64,000 nt of DNA, from positions 1 through 64,000 of the forward strand of contig JANTQF010000191.1 in the NCBI GenBank assembly GCA_032988165.1, in the 5' to 3' direction. The notes under the pieces were generated by a model, which did no database searches, had not been told where the DNA came from, and saw only the letters and a program-made list of their open reading frames with translations. Each line of letters starts with the position of its first letter. Position 1 is the stretch's first letter. The stretch comes from Emmonsiellopsis sp. PD_33 (taxonomy: Eukaryota > Ascomycota > Eurotiomycetes > Onygenales > Ajellomycetaceae). The position numbers and the translations under genes were made by a program. Shown one piece after another: positions 37,801 through 49,864 of this stretch.

Positions 37801-39800
37801 GATATATATGTGAATTTGGAGTTTTCTAAGATCTTATAGTTCAGAAGTAATTACAGGTTGCAAAATAAACTAAAGTATAAGTAATATATTAGAAGTGGTT
37901 ATACTACTTATGATAAGAGTACTTTCTATGATAAAGTATATTCTTTTCCCCTTGAGAATTTATATGCTTTACTCCCTAGAATTAGTTCTTACCTCTCAGA
38001 GGTTCTATGTACTTTTCTCCTCACTAAGGGTACTGCATGCTTCTCTTTTGAGGAGTTACCAGCCTCTATGGGTGAGAAGAAGGAATTAAAGCTAGTAATT
38101 ATAATATTAGTGTACTAAGTTAGCAGGTTGATTCTACTAGACATTTCATTAAACTTACTACTAATAAGTTAGATATTAACCTACATTAATAAATAGATAC
38201 TGATAGTGCTATGTAGCACCATCTCTTTTCAGATTTTCAGAAGTTATAGGCCTTATAGCTAAAGAGAAATAATACTACTGTAATTACAGTTATTAATCTA
38301 TTTATACTGAATTAAAGTAAGATCTTTTCTGCTCATATTATATCTATAATTCAACTAACTTTCAGTTTAGACTTCAATAATGAGTTAAAGAGAGATAAGG
38401 TAATCTACACTCTATTAATATCTATTTTATAAGGTATATAACTAAAGAGTCTTAACAGATAATTAATAGAATGATTATAATATTATTTCTCAAGCCTTAA
38501 CTATCTTTCTATTATCTTACTGATTCTTCTTGTCTTTCTCTACTAGACTTTCCCTCCTTATAAATTTTCTCACTACATAATCTCTCTATATCTTCTTATC
38601 TTAATAGCTCTATAAGGACCACCTTCTTCCTGGCCCATTAGTATTGTGTACTCTATTAGCTAGAGCTGAAAGCTCATAATGATTAGAGGGTAAAATCAGA
38701 ATATATATATTTATATTAGAAGTTTGGATTTATTTCTTAGCTATTCTTACTGCATATTAAGCTATAAACTCACTCCTCTACACTCTCCAAACAATCAAAA
38801 TAATGTCACTCTACCAGAAGGATCTAACTGAGAAGTAGTAAGTATAGCTACTCTCTATTATTAGTTCTCTTTTAGCTCTTATTAATAGTTATTTACTCAT
38901 TCTCAGAAAATAATAATAAAAGGAGTATCTCTTTAGGTTTTCTGCCAGGCTACATAGAGACATATAAATCAACAGTAAATACTCTACTTTTACTTTTATT
39001 TCTATCTCATATCATTATAAGTAAGAGTAAGGGTCTTCTTATGGATCATCATATTAAATTAGATATGAGGATTTTCCTTGATAATATATATTATATAATA
39101 TAATCTATTCTTCTTGAATCAGCAGAGGCTAGAAATAAATAATATATAACTCATTTAAATCTTATAGAATATTCTATTAAATCTCTAAAGTATATGTTGA
39201 TTTTTATTCCTCCCTCTCTATCTTCTATTCTTATAAAAATTCAATTCATTAGCATAATTAAAATAAAAGCTAATAAAATGTAAATTTTAGGTAAATTTAC
39301 TTTACTTCTCTTCTACTCTAATATTCACCCATTCAGAACTATATGTCTATTAATTTTAAATAAGAAGAAGGAATGGAAATTAGTAATTATAATTAAGTAG
39401 ATTCTTTATAATATATAAGACCTACTAGGTGATTTCAACCTGAATTTGCCCACACAGTCTGAGGCATATATGCTATTTAGGAAGGATTGAGTTGCATAGG
39501 AAGTAGATCATATGGGAGAACCTAGCTGTCTAAATTATTAGATCTATTATATGTATGTATTTTTCTATAGATAGTGATATCATACTGATGATCTATCTGT
39601 ATCTAGAGCTGAATGATAGAGGTATGTATAGATAGAATAAGATATGAATAAGAATAGATTTATTCATCTAGTTTTCTTACTAAGTGTGTTAGGTGTTATT
39701 GAAGCTTGAGGTAGCAAGTGGGAGGTAGAAGCTATACTCTGTAGTAGGGATAGAGTTACTAGATGATTACTAATCTGATTACTAATATTTTATTGACTTC
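34836..39800. repeat. AT-rich DNA with a dispersed triplicated segment and probable non-LTR retroelement remnants
   Basis: A segment of about 150 bases occurs three times in the same orientation, near 35,180-35,320, 36,985-37,125 and 37,930-38,075. Each copy shares TTTTCTTCTCA...CTTACCTTTACCTC...ATGCTTCTCTTTTGA. Near 39428-39439 the plus strand reads GDFNLNLP, and near 37,490 it reads NDFNLESP. GDFN-type motifs are a hallmark of LINE endonucleases (Tad/I-like clades in fungi). Stops prevent reading a longer domain. The LINE assignment is tentative. Confidence 0.45.
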
Positions 39801-40214
39801 CTATTAGTGTGTGCAGTGCTGTGTGGTCTTTTATATCAATGTAAAATTTTGTGTTATAAACATTTATCACTATGGACTGCTGTACAATGGGTTTCAGGAA
39901 TTCCATAAGTGGGGCCAGGAGTTTCCACACTGGAGGCGTTCTTGGGCAACTGTGTGGACAGATCTAAAAATAAGTGTGCCGCTAGCTTGTGTTTTAGGAG
40001 GCGACATCGCGGGGAAGATTTGTACCTGTAAAAAGCATACTTGGTTTCAAGGAATTGTATTACAGGGTCTGTGAATTCTCTCCTGGAGAGCCTCTGCGCC
40101 AAACATGGTGTCCTAATGTAAATCCAGCGGAGCCGCTATGTTCCAACACCGGGGCCAAACTCAGCAAGACCTTCCTTTTCTTCCTCCAACTCTTTCCCCC
40201 CATCGCTGGCACCA
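39801..40214. other. Transition from AT-rich block to normal DNA
   Basis: CpG and mixed composition reappear from about 39,930 onward. This stretch lies downstream of the phosphotransferase gene and probably holds its 3' untranslated region. Overlapping open frames on both strands show no motif. No gene seen. Confidence 0.5.
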
Positions 40215-41521
40215 TCACCTATCATCTGGGAACATCACAGTGCGAACTCTTTTAAAAACCGGCCAGCCATCTCCCAGAAGGATCTTGATATTCTCCTCAC
40301 TCCATCCCCTCTGCCGAACAATCTTCTCAAGCTCTTGACGATACCGCCGATGCCACTCGTCCTCTTCCGCTTCTGTCGCTCCGTCCCGGCCGGACTTGGA
40401 GATTTCGATGGGCTGAATGGGACCCAACAGCTGGCTGAGGGGGTAGACGCCGGAGAACTCCCAGTCCACGACCCCCACTAGGCGACCGTCGCGAGCAAGC
40501 ATATTGCCAGCATGGAAATCCATATGTACTAGGACCCGGGGTTCGGCATCGAGAGCTTGAAATAGTTCAACATCCCTCGAGACCTTCTCTTTCTCAAGTT
40601 TCAGGAACTCGACAAATTCGGCGACGGTGACCTTTTCAAAAGCTTCCATCATAATATCTTTCTCATCTGCGTGGCTGTGGTAATATATCTCGCGGTCATA
40701 GCAAGATAGGATATAGTCCTTGCTGTCGATGTATGGTCCAATGTTGTAACAGTCATGGGAGTGGAATTTGGCCTGTGTAAACGATAAGTAATTACTCCTT
40801 GACCAAGGTATGGTTGAACTATGGACTCACCTTGCCGCAGAATACCTTGCCCCCCTCAATTGTAGGTCCCATACGGGTATCCGGGTCCAGGCCTCCAATG
40901 AAATCGAATCTCGTTTCCCCGAGTCTAGCAACTACATCGGCAATGCTCTGAGTAACTGATGTCTTTTGATCTTCAGTGAGTTGCGGCCACACACTGCTCA
41001 GGCGCTGTCCATCAATATACTCCTGAGCAATGAGAGGCTGTGGGGCTCGATCGTCCCAGAGAAGAACCCTCGGTGCAGGGATATCAGGTAAGCTGTGCGC
41101 CAGGAATTGGAGGCAGGCAACTTCATGACGCAGTTGATATGGGTGGAGGGAGTCGTCTAATTCCTTGGGAATGCGAAGTACGAGCTTTTTGACTTGCCCA
41201 CTTGCATGGCTGGGGTCCCTGGCAGTTTTCTATAACATGTAAGCTACTAATACGTGTTGAAGGAGCGGGGTGGGAGTGTGTGCTTACTGGAAGGTATGTC
41301 AATACCCATACATGATTGTATGCCCCAGACGCGAGATATTCCAAGGTGATTGATGTGTCAAGCCCACCTAACCCTTCAGCAACCTTTGCGGCAACCCCCA
41401 ATGTGCCAACTTTCAGTGACTCGATGTCGACTTCTTCCTCCTCATCCTCGCTCAAACACTCAACGGTGACCTCCCCCTGACCTGCCACAACAACTGCTGG
41501 GTCACCTTCAGCACCCATCAC
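40215..41521 (-). CDS. APH-fold phosphotransferase family protein (three exons)
   Basis: Exons 41288-41521, 40831-41229 and 40215-40772 are separated by two 58-base introns and encode about 395 residues. The Brenner-type catalytic segment is clear: LVHMDFHAGNML (His294, Asp296, Asn301) followed by GVVDWEFSG (Asp314, the metal-binding position of the family). The N-terminal 50 residues are acidic (ECLSEDEEEEVD). The family (PF01636-like) includes aminoglycoside and choline kinases; in filamentous fungi many members have unknown small-molecule or protein substrates, so substrate is not assigned. Start 41521 is the first Met of the frame and lies four bases beyond the stop of a small upstream ORF. 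A CACGTG box lies upstream at about 41,703. Cytosolic: no signal peptide or membrane span. Confidence 0.87.
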
Positions 41522-41525
41522 TGAA

Positions 41526-41759
41526 TCAACGCTTGCACAGGCGGCACGAGTTCAGATGGCCTGTGGATTCGCGAATATAGTAAATGATTCTGGGGTTATG
41601 GGGGCATCTGACTTGATGTTTTTTGCAGGCTCCCGTATCGTTGCAGACCATGCAGTGGTGTCGTTTGGGCATAGTTGAGAGGAAGGCTGGCAACTGAAAA
41701 GTCACGTGCTTGGACTGGACCTTTGGAACTGGGAGGGACTCAGGGGTAAGGCAAACCAA
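41526..41759 (-). CDS. Small Cys-rich ORF just upstream of the phosphotransferase gene
   Basis: A 77-codon frame on the same strand. From the internal Met it reads MPKRHHCMVCNDTGACKKH, then VRCPHN and SCRLCKR at the end, giving C-x2-C, single Cys and C-x2-C pairs that could form a zinc-binding module. Similar tiny Cys/His proteins exist in Eurotiomycetes, but I do not recognise a named family. Its stop lies four bases before the phosphotransferase ATG, so it could be a separate small gene, an upstream ORF in the same transcript, or chance. Confidence 0.35.
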   Translation of the reverse strand: MVCLTPESLPVPKVQSKHVTFQLPAFLSTMPKRHHCMVCNDTGACKKHQVRCPHNPRIIYYIRESTGHLNSCRLCKR

Positions 41760-44700
41760 CTCGGGCAGTTTTGAGAGAAGGTCTCGTTGGAAGCAATTTT
41801 AATCAAGAATATCGCGTCTGGAGATGGGATAGCTGGATTGTGTTTTGCCTTCAATTCTCATAGGGATTGAGTGTCTTTTTCTATCCATTCTCCGCTGTCT
41901 TTGTGAGAGGCAAGTTTGCAGCCCATGAAGTCATTTCTTCCATATTGAAACATGAAAGAACAATCATGGACCAGTTATTTGCCAATTGGAAGCCGTGATT
42001 CTTGCAATCAAGGGAATTCCTTGATCAAATGCGCTTGCCACTATATCCAGTTTGATAGGCCTTGAGTTTCTTTCATTGACTGGTGCGGCCCAGCATCTAA
42101 CTGCTATAGAGTAGTTCATTCTCTCATTGCTGAAACAGGGAGTAAAGGAATATCAGTACCACCCACCATCCAGCAGATGGAGTAGTAAATCGTCCAGCTG
42201 AAGGAGGCGGAGGCCTGAACAGTTAAAGCAATATTACATGGATTTTCAATTGCGAAAGCCAGGACTGTGGTGTTGGATTGGAAGGACCAAACAAGGTTTG
42301 GCTGCTGATAAGCCACAGCTTTCATAGGGATAACAAACTTATGAGATTTCAATGCCTTGGACATTGGCGAGTCGCGTGTAACTAGACTGTGGCATAGCCG
42401 CGGATTCCATATTTGTTTCCAAAGCCTCGAATATCTTGGCCAAACGGAGTATGATGCACGAGATAAATCTTCAGCAAGTTAACCTAATCCAGTCAGTGTG
42501 CCATAACTAACTAACTTAGCTGACTTGCAGCTCTGCATAATGTGAACCAAGACCCATAGCCCCTCCCTGTCGCTCACATCCTCCATTCTCTCTCTATCCC
42601 AACTTGCCTACAAAAAGAAGAGATATCCAGTAATTATCCCTCAATGAGCCAACCACCCCCTTCTCTCTCTCACACCACTAAATTAACTAATCATGAATGG
42701 AGTCAGAGAGATGCCAGGCCTTTCATTCACTACAACCCTCCTCCCAAACCATCTAAAAGGTCGCCGAGCGTTGGTCATGCATGCCACAGGGTCAACATGG
42801 ATTATGATCTTTTTCTCACCTTTAACTCGACGCAGAACTGCAGAACTGCAAATTAACGAACTAGCTAGCTGCATGGGACGAAGTTGAAACTAAAAATAAT
42901 GCCCACACTGGATTGATGGGCCGAAGTCGCTTTCAGTATTTGGCGATTTGATGATTCGATTTGAGGATTCGATTTGGTTTGATCCGCATAGGTTAACTAT
43001 CGTTGCACCTGACATGGACGTTTAACATATAGGGCCTGATCTGACCTCATTCTCGTTTTTAGGGTTTGGTCGGCGATGTGATTGAAACTTGACGGGTAAC
43101 GAGTCAGTTTTATTACTGGACCAATATATGTGATATGTCGTCAGCGCGCTGGAAAAGCAGCCAGCCAGCGAATCTAATGGGTCTTACGTCGGAGGCGCAA
43201 GTTGTGTTTAAGATCCTGTCGAGTAAAAAGTGGGAACCTAAAAAGTGCTGTTCCGCCCGGTTGATAGATGGAGAGATATGTAACTAGTACTTGTGATACT
43301 GCCTATCTGTACATACGTACGTACGTCACTTAATGGCCTTCTAAATCGAATTCTTTTCTGTCCAAAGGAAAAACGAATATTAACTAATAACCGATTACCA
43401 GCAGCTCATTTCTAGCTACCATCTATTAATCTGGTTTAAAAGATATGTAATAAATACTCGTGTGAGATCCCAAAGAAGTAGCATAGAGGCACACACACCT
43501 GACCTGACACATTACATCACATCACGCATCCTGCGAAAAGATGATGCCCCGCCATTCGACGAAAATCTTCCCTTATAATTACTCAGTTTAGTTATCCCAG
43601 GTGTCATGTGTGTGTGGGCCATGCATGGTCTTCTGATCGTCTGAATATCATCATGTTTCCACTCACAAACACACATAGTACACACATGATCCTCATACAT
43701 ACCGGCCTTTTATCTGATTAACTAGGCTGGGTGGCCCGGTAGTTGGCGATTGTGGCAACCCTAGTTGGGATGGAGGGGGGTGGAGGGGGGAGTTAAATGC
43801 ATTTCCTTCCGGCTTGGCTTGCGGTTACCGCGGGGTGGCCTCAAATCAATTCCCCCCTTTACCCTTTACCCCGCCTCCCTGTCTATAAATATTCCTTGTT
43901 ACAATTGACTAACTACAGACAAATTTCGCCGGCCAGTCATCGCTTTAGTATAAGTAGCCCTTGCCATTATAAAAAAAAAAATTTGTGGGAATTATCAGGT
44001 CACTGAATATTAATATGTTCATACGATTAAGGAGTGCAAAGGTTGAAGATTAATTGAAGAAGAAGCTCACTTGAGAATTGATGGAATAGCTGTCCCAAGA
44101 TGAGTGAACCATTTACTACGGCAATTTATCTGTCAATAACTACCTAGGATTACATAGATATTTAATTATCAAGTGGCCTTTCTGAAACCGCAACCCCCCC
44201 TTGAAATAAACTACCCATCAGCCAAAACTACTAATCCTATTAAGTTCCACACATATAGATACCCTCTGACATATTATCAGCATCTTATCAAGAAGTATCT
44301 TTCCTTGTGATGTATTTACATAGGTCCAGAGCGGGATGTCTAACTCCAGTTAAGTTATGGAACTACACAACTTTGTCGAATCTGGCCTGTGCACCCATGC
44401 TATGTTGCACCACTTGTTAGCTACTTGGGTAATGGATGTAGGCAGCTAGGAGAGTTTTAATGAATAGTTCCATGCTTTTATTGCTTGACTACGCTCACTT
44501 GCCCAGCAACTTGCGATGTTGATTGGGTACCGGATGGGGATAGAGATGGGATGAGGAGAGTGTGAGGTTCTGGATAGTCTGTAGAAGGCATAAATTCAAC
44601 TGAAATGTGGCCTGATATTACTGTATATTCTCTTAGTGAATAAATCCAACAGGAAAAAAAAGTTCATATTCTCTTGTTTTCCTTTCTGGGGATATATAGA

Positions 44701-46688
44701 CCGGGTTGAATATACCATCATGCTATCTAGATGTGTCTGATGCACACTTTTCCGCGCCTTGCATTTTATAGATGTAGATTCTAGAGTTATTCATTCATGT
44801 TCTTGACCCATAGCTATAGCTATTAGAGAAGGAGGGAGGTAAGTAAGGGGGTCTCAGAAGGTGAGTATAAAATAGGGGAGGAGTAGTTAAACCCTATTTA
44901 ACTAGCAAACCACTCTCTCTGAGGCCCTAGGACCTTTCTCAACAGTGCAACATCCATCCATGCATCTTGTTTCTATTTACATGGTTCTTCAATCAAATGC
45001 AACATTCTCGAATATGCAAACAAACTGTACGTATCCAGGGGAAAAAGGAAACGAAGCAGAAGAGTTAAAAAATCCCTATACAAAACCCCCTTTTCGGTAT
45101 CCAACATAAACCCTTCTTCGACACGAAAAACCAATACCTTGTTGCCACCACCTCTATTTATTGTCTCTACGCACACTGCATCCTAGATGCATAAAAGTAG
45201 TTTAAACAACCCATGATGCATGCAGCGCCCCAAATAATTAAATCCACCACCCCTCCCCAGCCGGGCGAGCGATACTATCATATGTAACTGCGTCCTCACT
45301 CTGAAACCCCGCTACGGTTGCTTCCCCGGACCGGCGTTGCTGCGACCTGCAACGCCTAGTTACAACTTAGCTCCTGCACGGTGTAGTTATGCGCGGTGGC
45401 GGAGTTACAGCATTTTGTTCGTTGGGTTGGATCTACTCCTGCATCAGAGTTATGAAGCCAGGTGAGAATAGGAGGAATATATAGTGTCCGAGTTGCTTTG
45501 AGGTGTCAGAAATAGAACTCAAGATAAACTCTCGTCTCTGAATATTTTGCAAATTTGGAATCGAGTGGGGCGGTATGGTGAGGCGGTGATGATGCCAGTG
45601 AGAAGGGAGGGGGAGAGGGACCGATCATCGGGCTTGGCGAGGATGTTTCTGGGGGGATTTCCAACAAAAAATAAAGTAAGAAGAAGGGAATTTATTGAAG
45701 AGGATAGAAGAAGGGGGGGAAATCGCATGAACCAACCCAGTTGAAAACCCCTCTCTGTCGGGAACAGCGCTAAGAGGAATGGGGGGGGGATGGATGGATG
45801 GATGCGAGGAAAAACAAGTATGAGGGTTTTTCAAGTATGAGAGCTTTCGAGTAAGAGGGCCAGTACCTCATCTAGGAAATTCCACTGAATGCATATCCGC
45901 TGCTGGTGAGTTCTTGGTTTTGTACCTCCGTGTGCGAGTGTGTGTGCGTGTCTGTTGGGCGTGGGGGAAACAGGAGGGGGAAGGGGGGAAATCCAAACCA
46001 TTAAAAGTCAATCTACACATCTACCATGACTTTATCCCGCTTGATCTACTCGTCTTGTCTGTTTGAACAGCCCCGGTCGAACGTCGTACGGCGACCTCAT
46101 GGCGGCCAGCTCTAAATCTCATCCATGTTGAATACCTGTCTGGCGAGCGCGGGACACAGCGCAGCAATCCTCTGTGGTACATTTTCCAAATGCTGGACGG
46201 ATTCCTTTCCTGGTTGGTTAAATCCCGTTAGATGTTGTTGATGAAATTACGTCATGGGATAATATTGTCCGAGTAATCGCAGTCTGTAACCGAATATATA
46301 TTGACATGAAGGGAAATGGAGCGTGTTGGCATCATGTGGAAGATCTCCGAGCCTATCACACCCCCACATCAATGGATGATCTACCATGCACGGATAGATT
46401 AAGGTAGTATTTCATGTGAGAACACTTTCTTCCTCATCTAAAATGGAAGGCTATGTTTAACAAGTGGCTTAACTTCCACCGAGGGGATGGGATATCCGAA
46501 AGACATAAAAAAGTCAAGTGTATCTCTGTACTGTATCGCCCATTCTATACATGAAAGGTTAGCAGAGGAATTAGTGACCTCAAAGGCACCAGTGGAATTA
46601 GACATTTCGGGGGATAGACATACAATATGTACATTCAGTCCACTGTATATGATTGCCTCAAAGGCTGACTTAGTAGATGGAAAAAATG
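41760..46688. other. Long intergenic region, no gene supported
   Basis: Almost 5 kb of moderately AT-rich, non-RIPed DNA. Open frames are short and overlapping, without motifs. Simple features seen are short GATTCGATTTG repeats near 42,940-42,980, an ACGTACGTACGT run near 43,313-43,326, an A-run near 43,970, and four to five GGAT units near 45,789-45,805. The 82-codon minus frame 42116-42364 looks only weakly protein-like and was not called. Confidence 0.5.
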
Positions 46689-48441
46689 CTACTCTATTAA
46701 AGAGGCAGCAAGCATGACAAGCACGCCGAGTTCATCCATTCCTGAGCACCACTCTTCCCAATTTTCAACGCTTCTTGACGGAGTCAGGGCATTTAAGGGT
46801 TTGGTAGTATGGAATAGCGCCGCCTCCCGATGATGTTGCTGGTCTATATCTAGATGTACCAGCTCACCATTTGCGGCCAATCCAAGGGCAGTTTGAACCC
46901 TAGGATCCCGCTGGCTTTCCGCCTTCCAAACAAACTCATCGGCTGCTTCCCAGAGCTGTTTCTTCACCGGCAGTGGCGCGATAATAATATCTGCTTGCAA
47001 ATTGCACATCGTTGCTGGCTCGAAATAGACCAGCATATTCACGACTCCGTAGATCACACATAATCTTTTGATCTGATTAGTATCTAGTCAGTTCATTACA
47101 ACACAGTGAGTAGAGGGCCAACCTTCGTTTTGATTCCTCAAAAATCCAATCTTTCCAGCTGCTTATTTTGCGACTGTACATGCTTGTGATGTCGCTGCAG
47201 TTGAGTTGTTTAGCTATTACCTACACCATGGTGTTAGAGCTGAGGTAAATAAGGGTTGAGAGGGGAGTGAGACATACCTTCACCGCTGCAATTAACAGAT
47301 AATCAAAGTTATTATGGTCCGTCTCGCCTTCATCCAACCTTACGATAATGTAAATGGAGAGGGCCTGCATGGCGGCGAGCATTTCCCATTTATTTAACTT
47401 TAAATACTGCAACTAACCTATCAGCATCCATGCAAGTCTTTTTCCTTCTGGAACAACTGTAGAACACAACATACCTCTTCACAAAAACGTTCACATTCCA
47501 TCCGCACATTTTTCCAGAACAACTTTCGACTTCCTTGGACTCCGCTGCTGATCATGTGCATCAAACTGATGCAGTTGGTTAGTGGCTCCATGTCGCTATT
47601 CTCGACCTCGGAAGCTATTGTATGCATATGGATATATGGTGGAAGGGTGTTGTTGCGCAACATCATCAGAGAATAAGATTTCAGGGTATGAAGTATGACA
47701 TTGGTGATCATTTGCGCGCCCGTCTTCATTTTTGGTCGCTGGATAAGTGATCGGACAGTGTACGTGGGTAGTCCTGGTATCGATAAATTGGTAGGTATGG
47801 TTTGTTGCACTTCAAGCGTTTGGTAAGGTATCGAGTGATGACTTGAAGATAGCGGTCCCGACGAAAGGTATTGAACGGCATCGTTAGTCGGTGAATTCAA
47901 AAATTCAGGGAAATTGATATTTTGATCATCCCAGTCAATATATCCTCGTTCGAAATTTGCAGCCTCTGGGGCTGATGTGACAAGCGCGGGATCGAGAAAT
48001 AAATCACTGTCGTTGCTCCCTTCCTGATGGCTTTCAGGACTATTAGAGTCAGTTACCAGTGAAGGCGTGGCATTTCCCAGTTCGGCCGGCCTATCGTCAA
48101 TGTGCTCGATCCTCTGCTTCGTAGCTTTAGGAGTGCTCGCTGGATAATGACATTCGATGCCCTTGACTATGCACCTCGAGCATCCGGGCCGCCTATTATC
48201 GCAACGCGCCTTTCCCCTCGCACAAGAAATACAAGATCGAGTCCGAGTGGCACGACCAATTCTTCGAGATCGACAGTAGTATCCATGTCTCTTCAGCGTG
48301 GACTCTTAAAACACTCACAATGTTAGTACAGGTCCAGCGTCATGAAGTGATATCCGGTGGGAGTTGTTACAACTCACGCTTATCGAACGGTTTATTACAC
48401 TGCCCACACCGCAGAACAGGTTGCACGTCTCCTCCGTACAT
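46689..48441 (-). CDS. Fungal transcription factor with C2H2-type finger plus Zn2Cys6 cluster (five exons)
   Basis: Exons 48378-48441, 47475-48304, 47278-47406, 47123-47220 and 46689-47064 join in frame to about 498 residues. The N-terminus has a C2HC-type finger (Cys12-x2-Cys15 ... His28 ... Cys32, CGQCNKPFDK then STLKRHGYYC). A textbook binuclear cluster follows, Cys46-x2-Cys49-x6-Cys56-x6-Cys63-x2-Cys66-x6-Cys73. The first intron (48305-48377) falls inside the finger, so the finger exists only in spliced mRNA. The rest is the fungal regulator middle region (KWEMLAAMQALSIYI, VIYGVVNMLVYFEPA). Such dual-finger proteins bind DNA and often control neighbouring metabolic genes. Divergent from the dehydrogenase at 48880, a plausible target. 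Introns 47407-47474, 47221-47277 and 47065-47122 have GT...AG ends; the third has the weaker donor GTTGGC. Confidence 0.88.
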
Positions 48442-48879
48442 TTTCAAATTAGACCGCCGCAATTGATGAAGATAAGAGACTCCGGGGATGAATCGCCTAT
48501 AACTACAATTTGTCGCGGTTGTCAGCATTTGTCAGCACAATACTCCTATTCAAAATAACTCGCCGAGCCCGGGCGGAACATTTTGAACATCCTTTGAATT
48601 TTTGAATGCTTCATCTCCAAGGATCCGGAATCCTCGTTCTTTGACACCATTAGATTTAGACGCCCTGCGGCTTATTGCAGAACACACACAATTTGTCGCA
48701 AACGTCGCGATGATCGCACTCGGCATCACAAATTGCACGACTCCGTCTCTGAATCGGAGTTGTAAAATCAAAGATACATAAATATGGGCAATGGCTCTTT
48801 CAGAAACAAGTATCTCATCAAGAAATCAATCGATTGACCTATCCTCCTCAATCATCCATAATTACATATTACAATAATC
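48442..48879. promoter_or_regulatory. Shared divergent promoter of the transcription factor and the dehydrogenase
   Basis: The 438 bases between two head-to-head start codons must hold both promoters. An AT-rich ATAAATAT box at about 48,779-48,786 lies about 95 bases before the dehydrogenase ATG. No repeated binding site was recognised by eye. Confidence 0.55.
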
Positions 48880-49864
48880 ATGGCTCCCTTCCCATCCCCA
48901 ACCCCAGCCTGGCACGACAACAGCTATCCGTCAATATCTCCTACCCGTCCCGAACTGTCTGCCAAAGGCAAGGCCGTGGTAGTAACAGGAGGCGGCACCG
49001 GCATCGGCGCGGAGACGGCTCACTGCTTTGCTGAAGCTGGCGCGTCTCGTATCGCCCTTCTGGGCCGTAGGGAACGGCCACTTCTCGACACCAAAGCCTC
49101 CATCGAGAGAAAATTCCCCGGCGTCGAGGTATTCGTAGCCTCCACCGATGTCACAAAAAAGAACGAAGTCGACGCGGCCTTTGCGGGGTTTGTCGGTGCC
49201 GACAGAAAAATACACGTCCTGGTAAGCAATGCGGCAGTCATTGGCCCGCCGGATTCCGTGGGGGATGTCGACAGCGACAAGTTTCTCGATGCTATTCAAC
49301 GCAATATCAAGGGATCGTTGAACGTTGCGCAGGCGTTCCTTCGCCACGCGGCGATGGATGCAACTGTCATTGAGGTTAATTCTGCAGCTGCACATGTGGA
49401 CTTTGGTCCGGGGTTTGCAGCATATGCCGTCGCGAAAATGGCAGTATTTCGGCTTTGGGATTCTCTGGGCTTTTCCAATCCGGAACTAAGCGTTTTCCAT
49501 CTCCAGCCTGGGCTGGTGGACACTGCTATGAGTAAGGAAACGGGGGGTCTCGAAGCTGCCGGCTTCGAAGATCATAGTAAGTGGAGTGACGGGATTGCTG
49601 AGTGGTATATCATGAAAGCTGACTTTTGACTTAGTTTCTCTGCCAGCGAGCTTCAATGTTTGGCTCGCGAGCCCCGAAGCACGTTTCTTGAAGGGCAAAT
49701 TTCTGTGGGCGAACTGGGATGTTGACGAACTCAAGGCCCGAGCCAAAGAGATTGAATCAAGCGAGCAATTCAATGTTGGACTTGGTGGATGGCCTTTCCA
49801 GAATTCCAATTACAAGTTCAAGGCTGTTAGTAATGGTGGTGCTAACGGTCCCTGGAGTACCTAG
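48880..49864 (+). CDS. Short-chain dehydrogenase/reductase (SDR), two exons
   Basis: Exons 48880-49576 and 49647-49864 (intron of 70 bases, GTAAGT...CCAG) encode 304 residues. The Rossmann dinucleotide motif TGGGTGIG is at residues 36-43, the NNAG-equivalent SNAA near 116-119, the catalytic Ser near 168 (VNSAA) and the YxxxK pair as Tyr182 and Lys186 (YAVAK). The length and the motif set are classical SDR. The protein should oxidise or reduce a hydroxyl or carbonyl group using NAD(P)(H); the substrate is unknown. Arg64-Arg65 after the second strand (LLGRRE) leans toward NADPH, but that is inference. No signal peptide. Without splicing the frame would end at 49629 and lose the C-terminal substrate-binding part. 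Probably co-regulated with the divergent transcription factor. Confidence 0.9.

Larger units (their letters stand above)
2120..39800. other. AT-rich, CpG-depleted isochore (RIP-like mutated repeat block)
   Basis: Between the kinase exon 2 boundary and about 39,800 the sequence is strongly AT-rich and almost free of CpG, with stops in every reading frame. The exceptions seen are the fold-back element at 7459-7826 (six CpG within about 80 bases) and isolated CpG near 20213 and 20504. The protein relics read with stops at former CGA, CAA/CAG and TGG codons and with Cys-to-Tyr changes, all transitions. This pattern is known from repeat-induced point mutation and from deamination of methylated cytosine. 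Which process acted cannot be told from one copy of each element. Confidence 0.85.

Noticed and set aside
42116..42364. 82-codon minus frame in the long intergenic region
   Set aside because: Slightly protein-like but no motif, no good intron or partner exon, and surrounded by noncoding DNA.
48931..49523. Minus-strand frames opposite the SDR gene (up to 154 codons)
   Set aside because: They are antisense shadows of the GC-rich SDR coding sequence, whose motifs are clear on plus.
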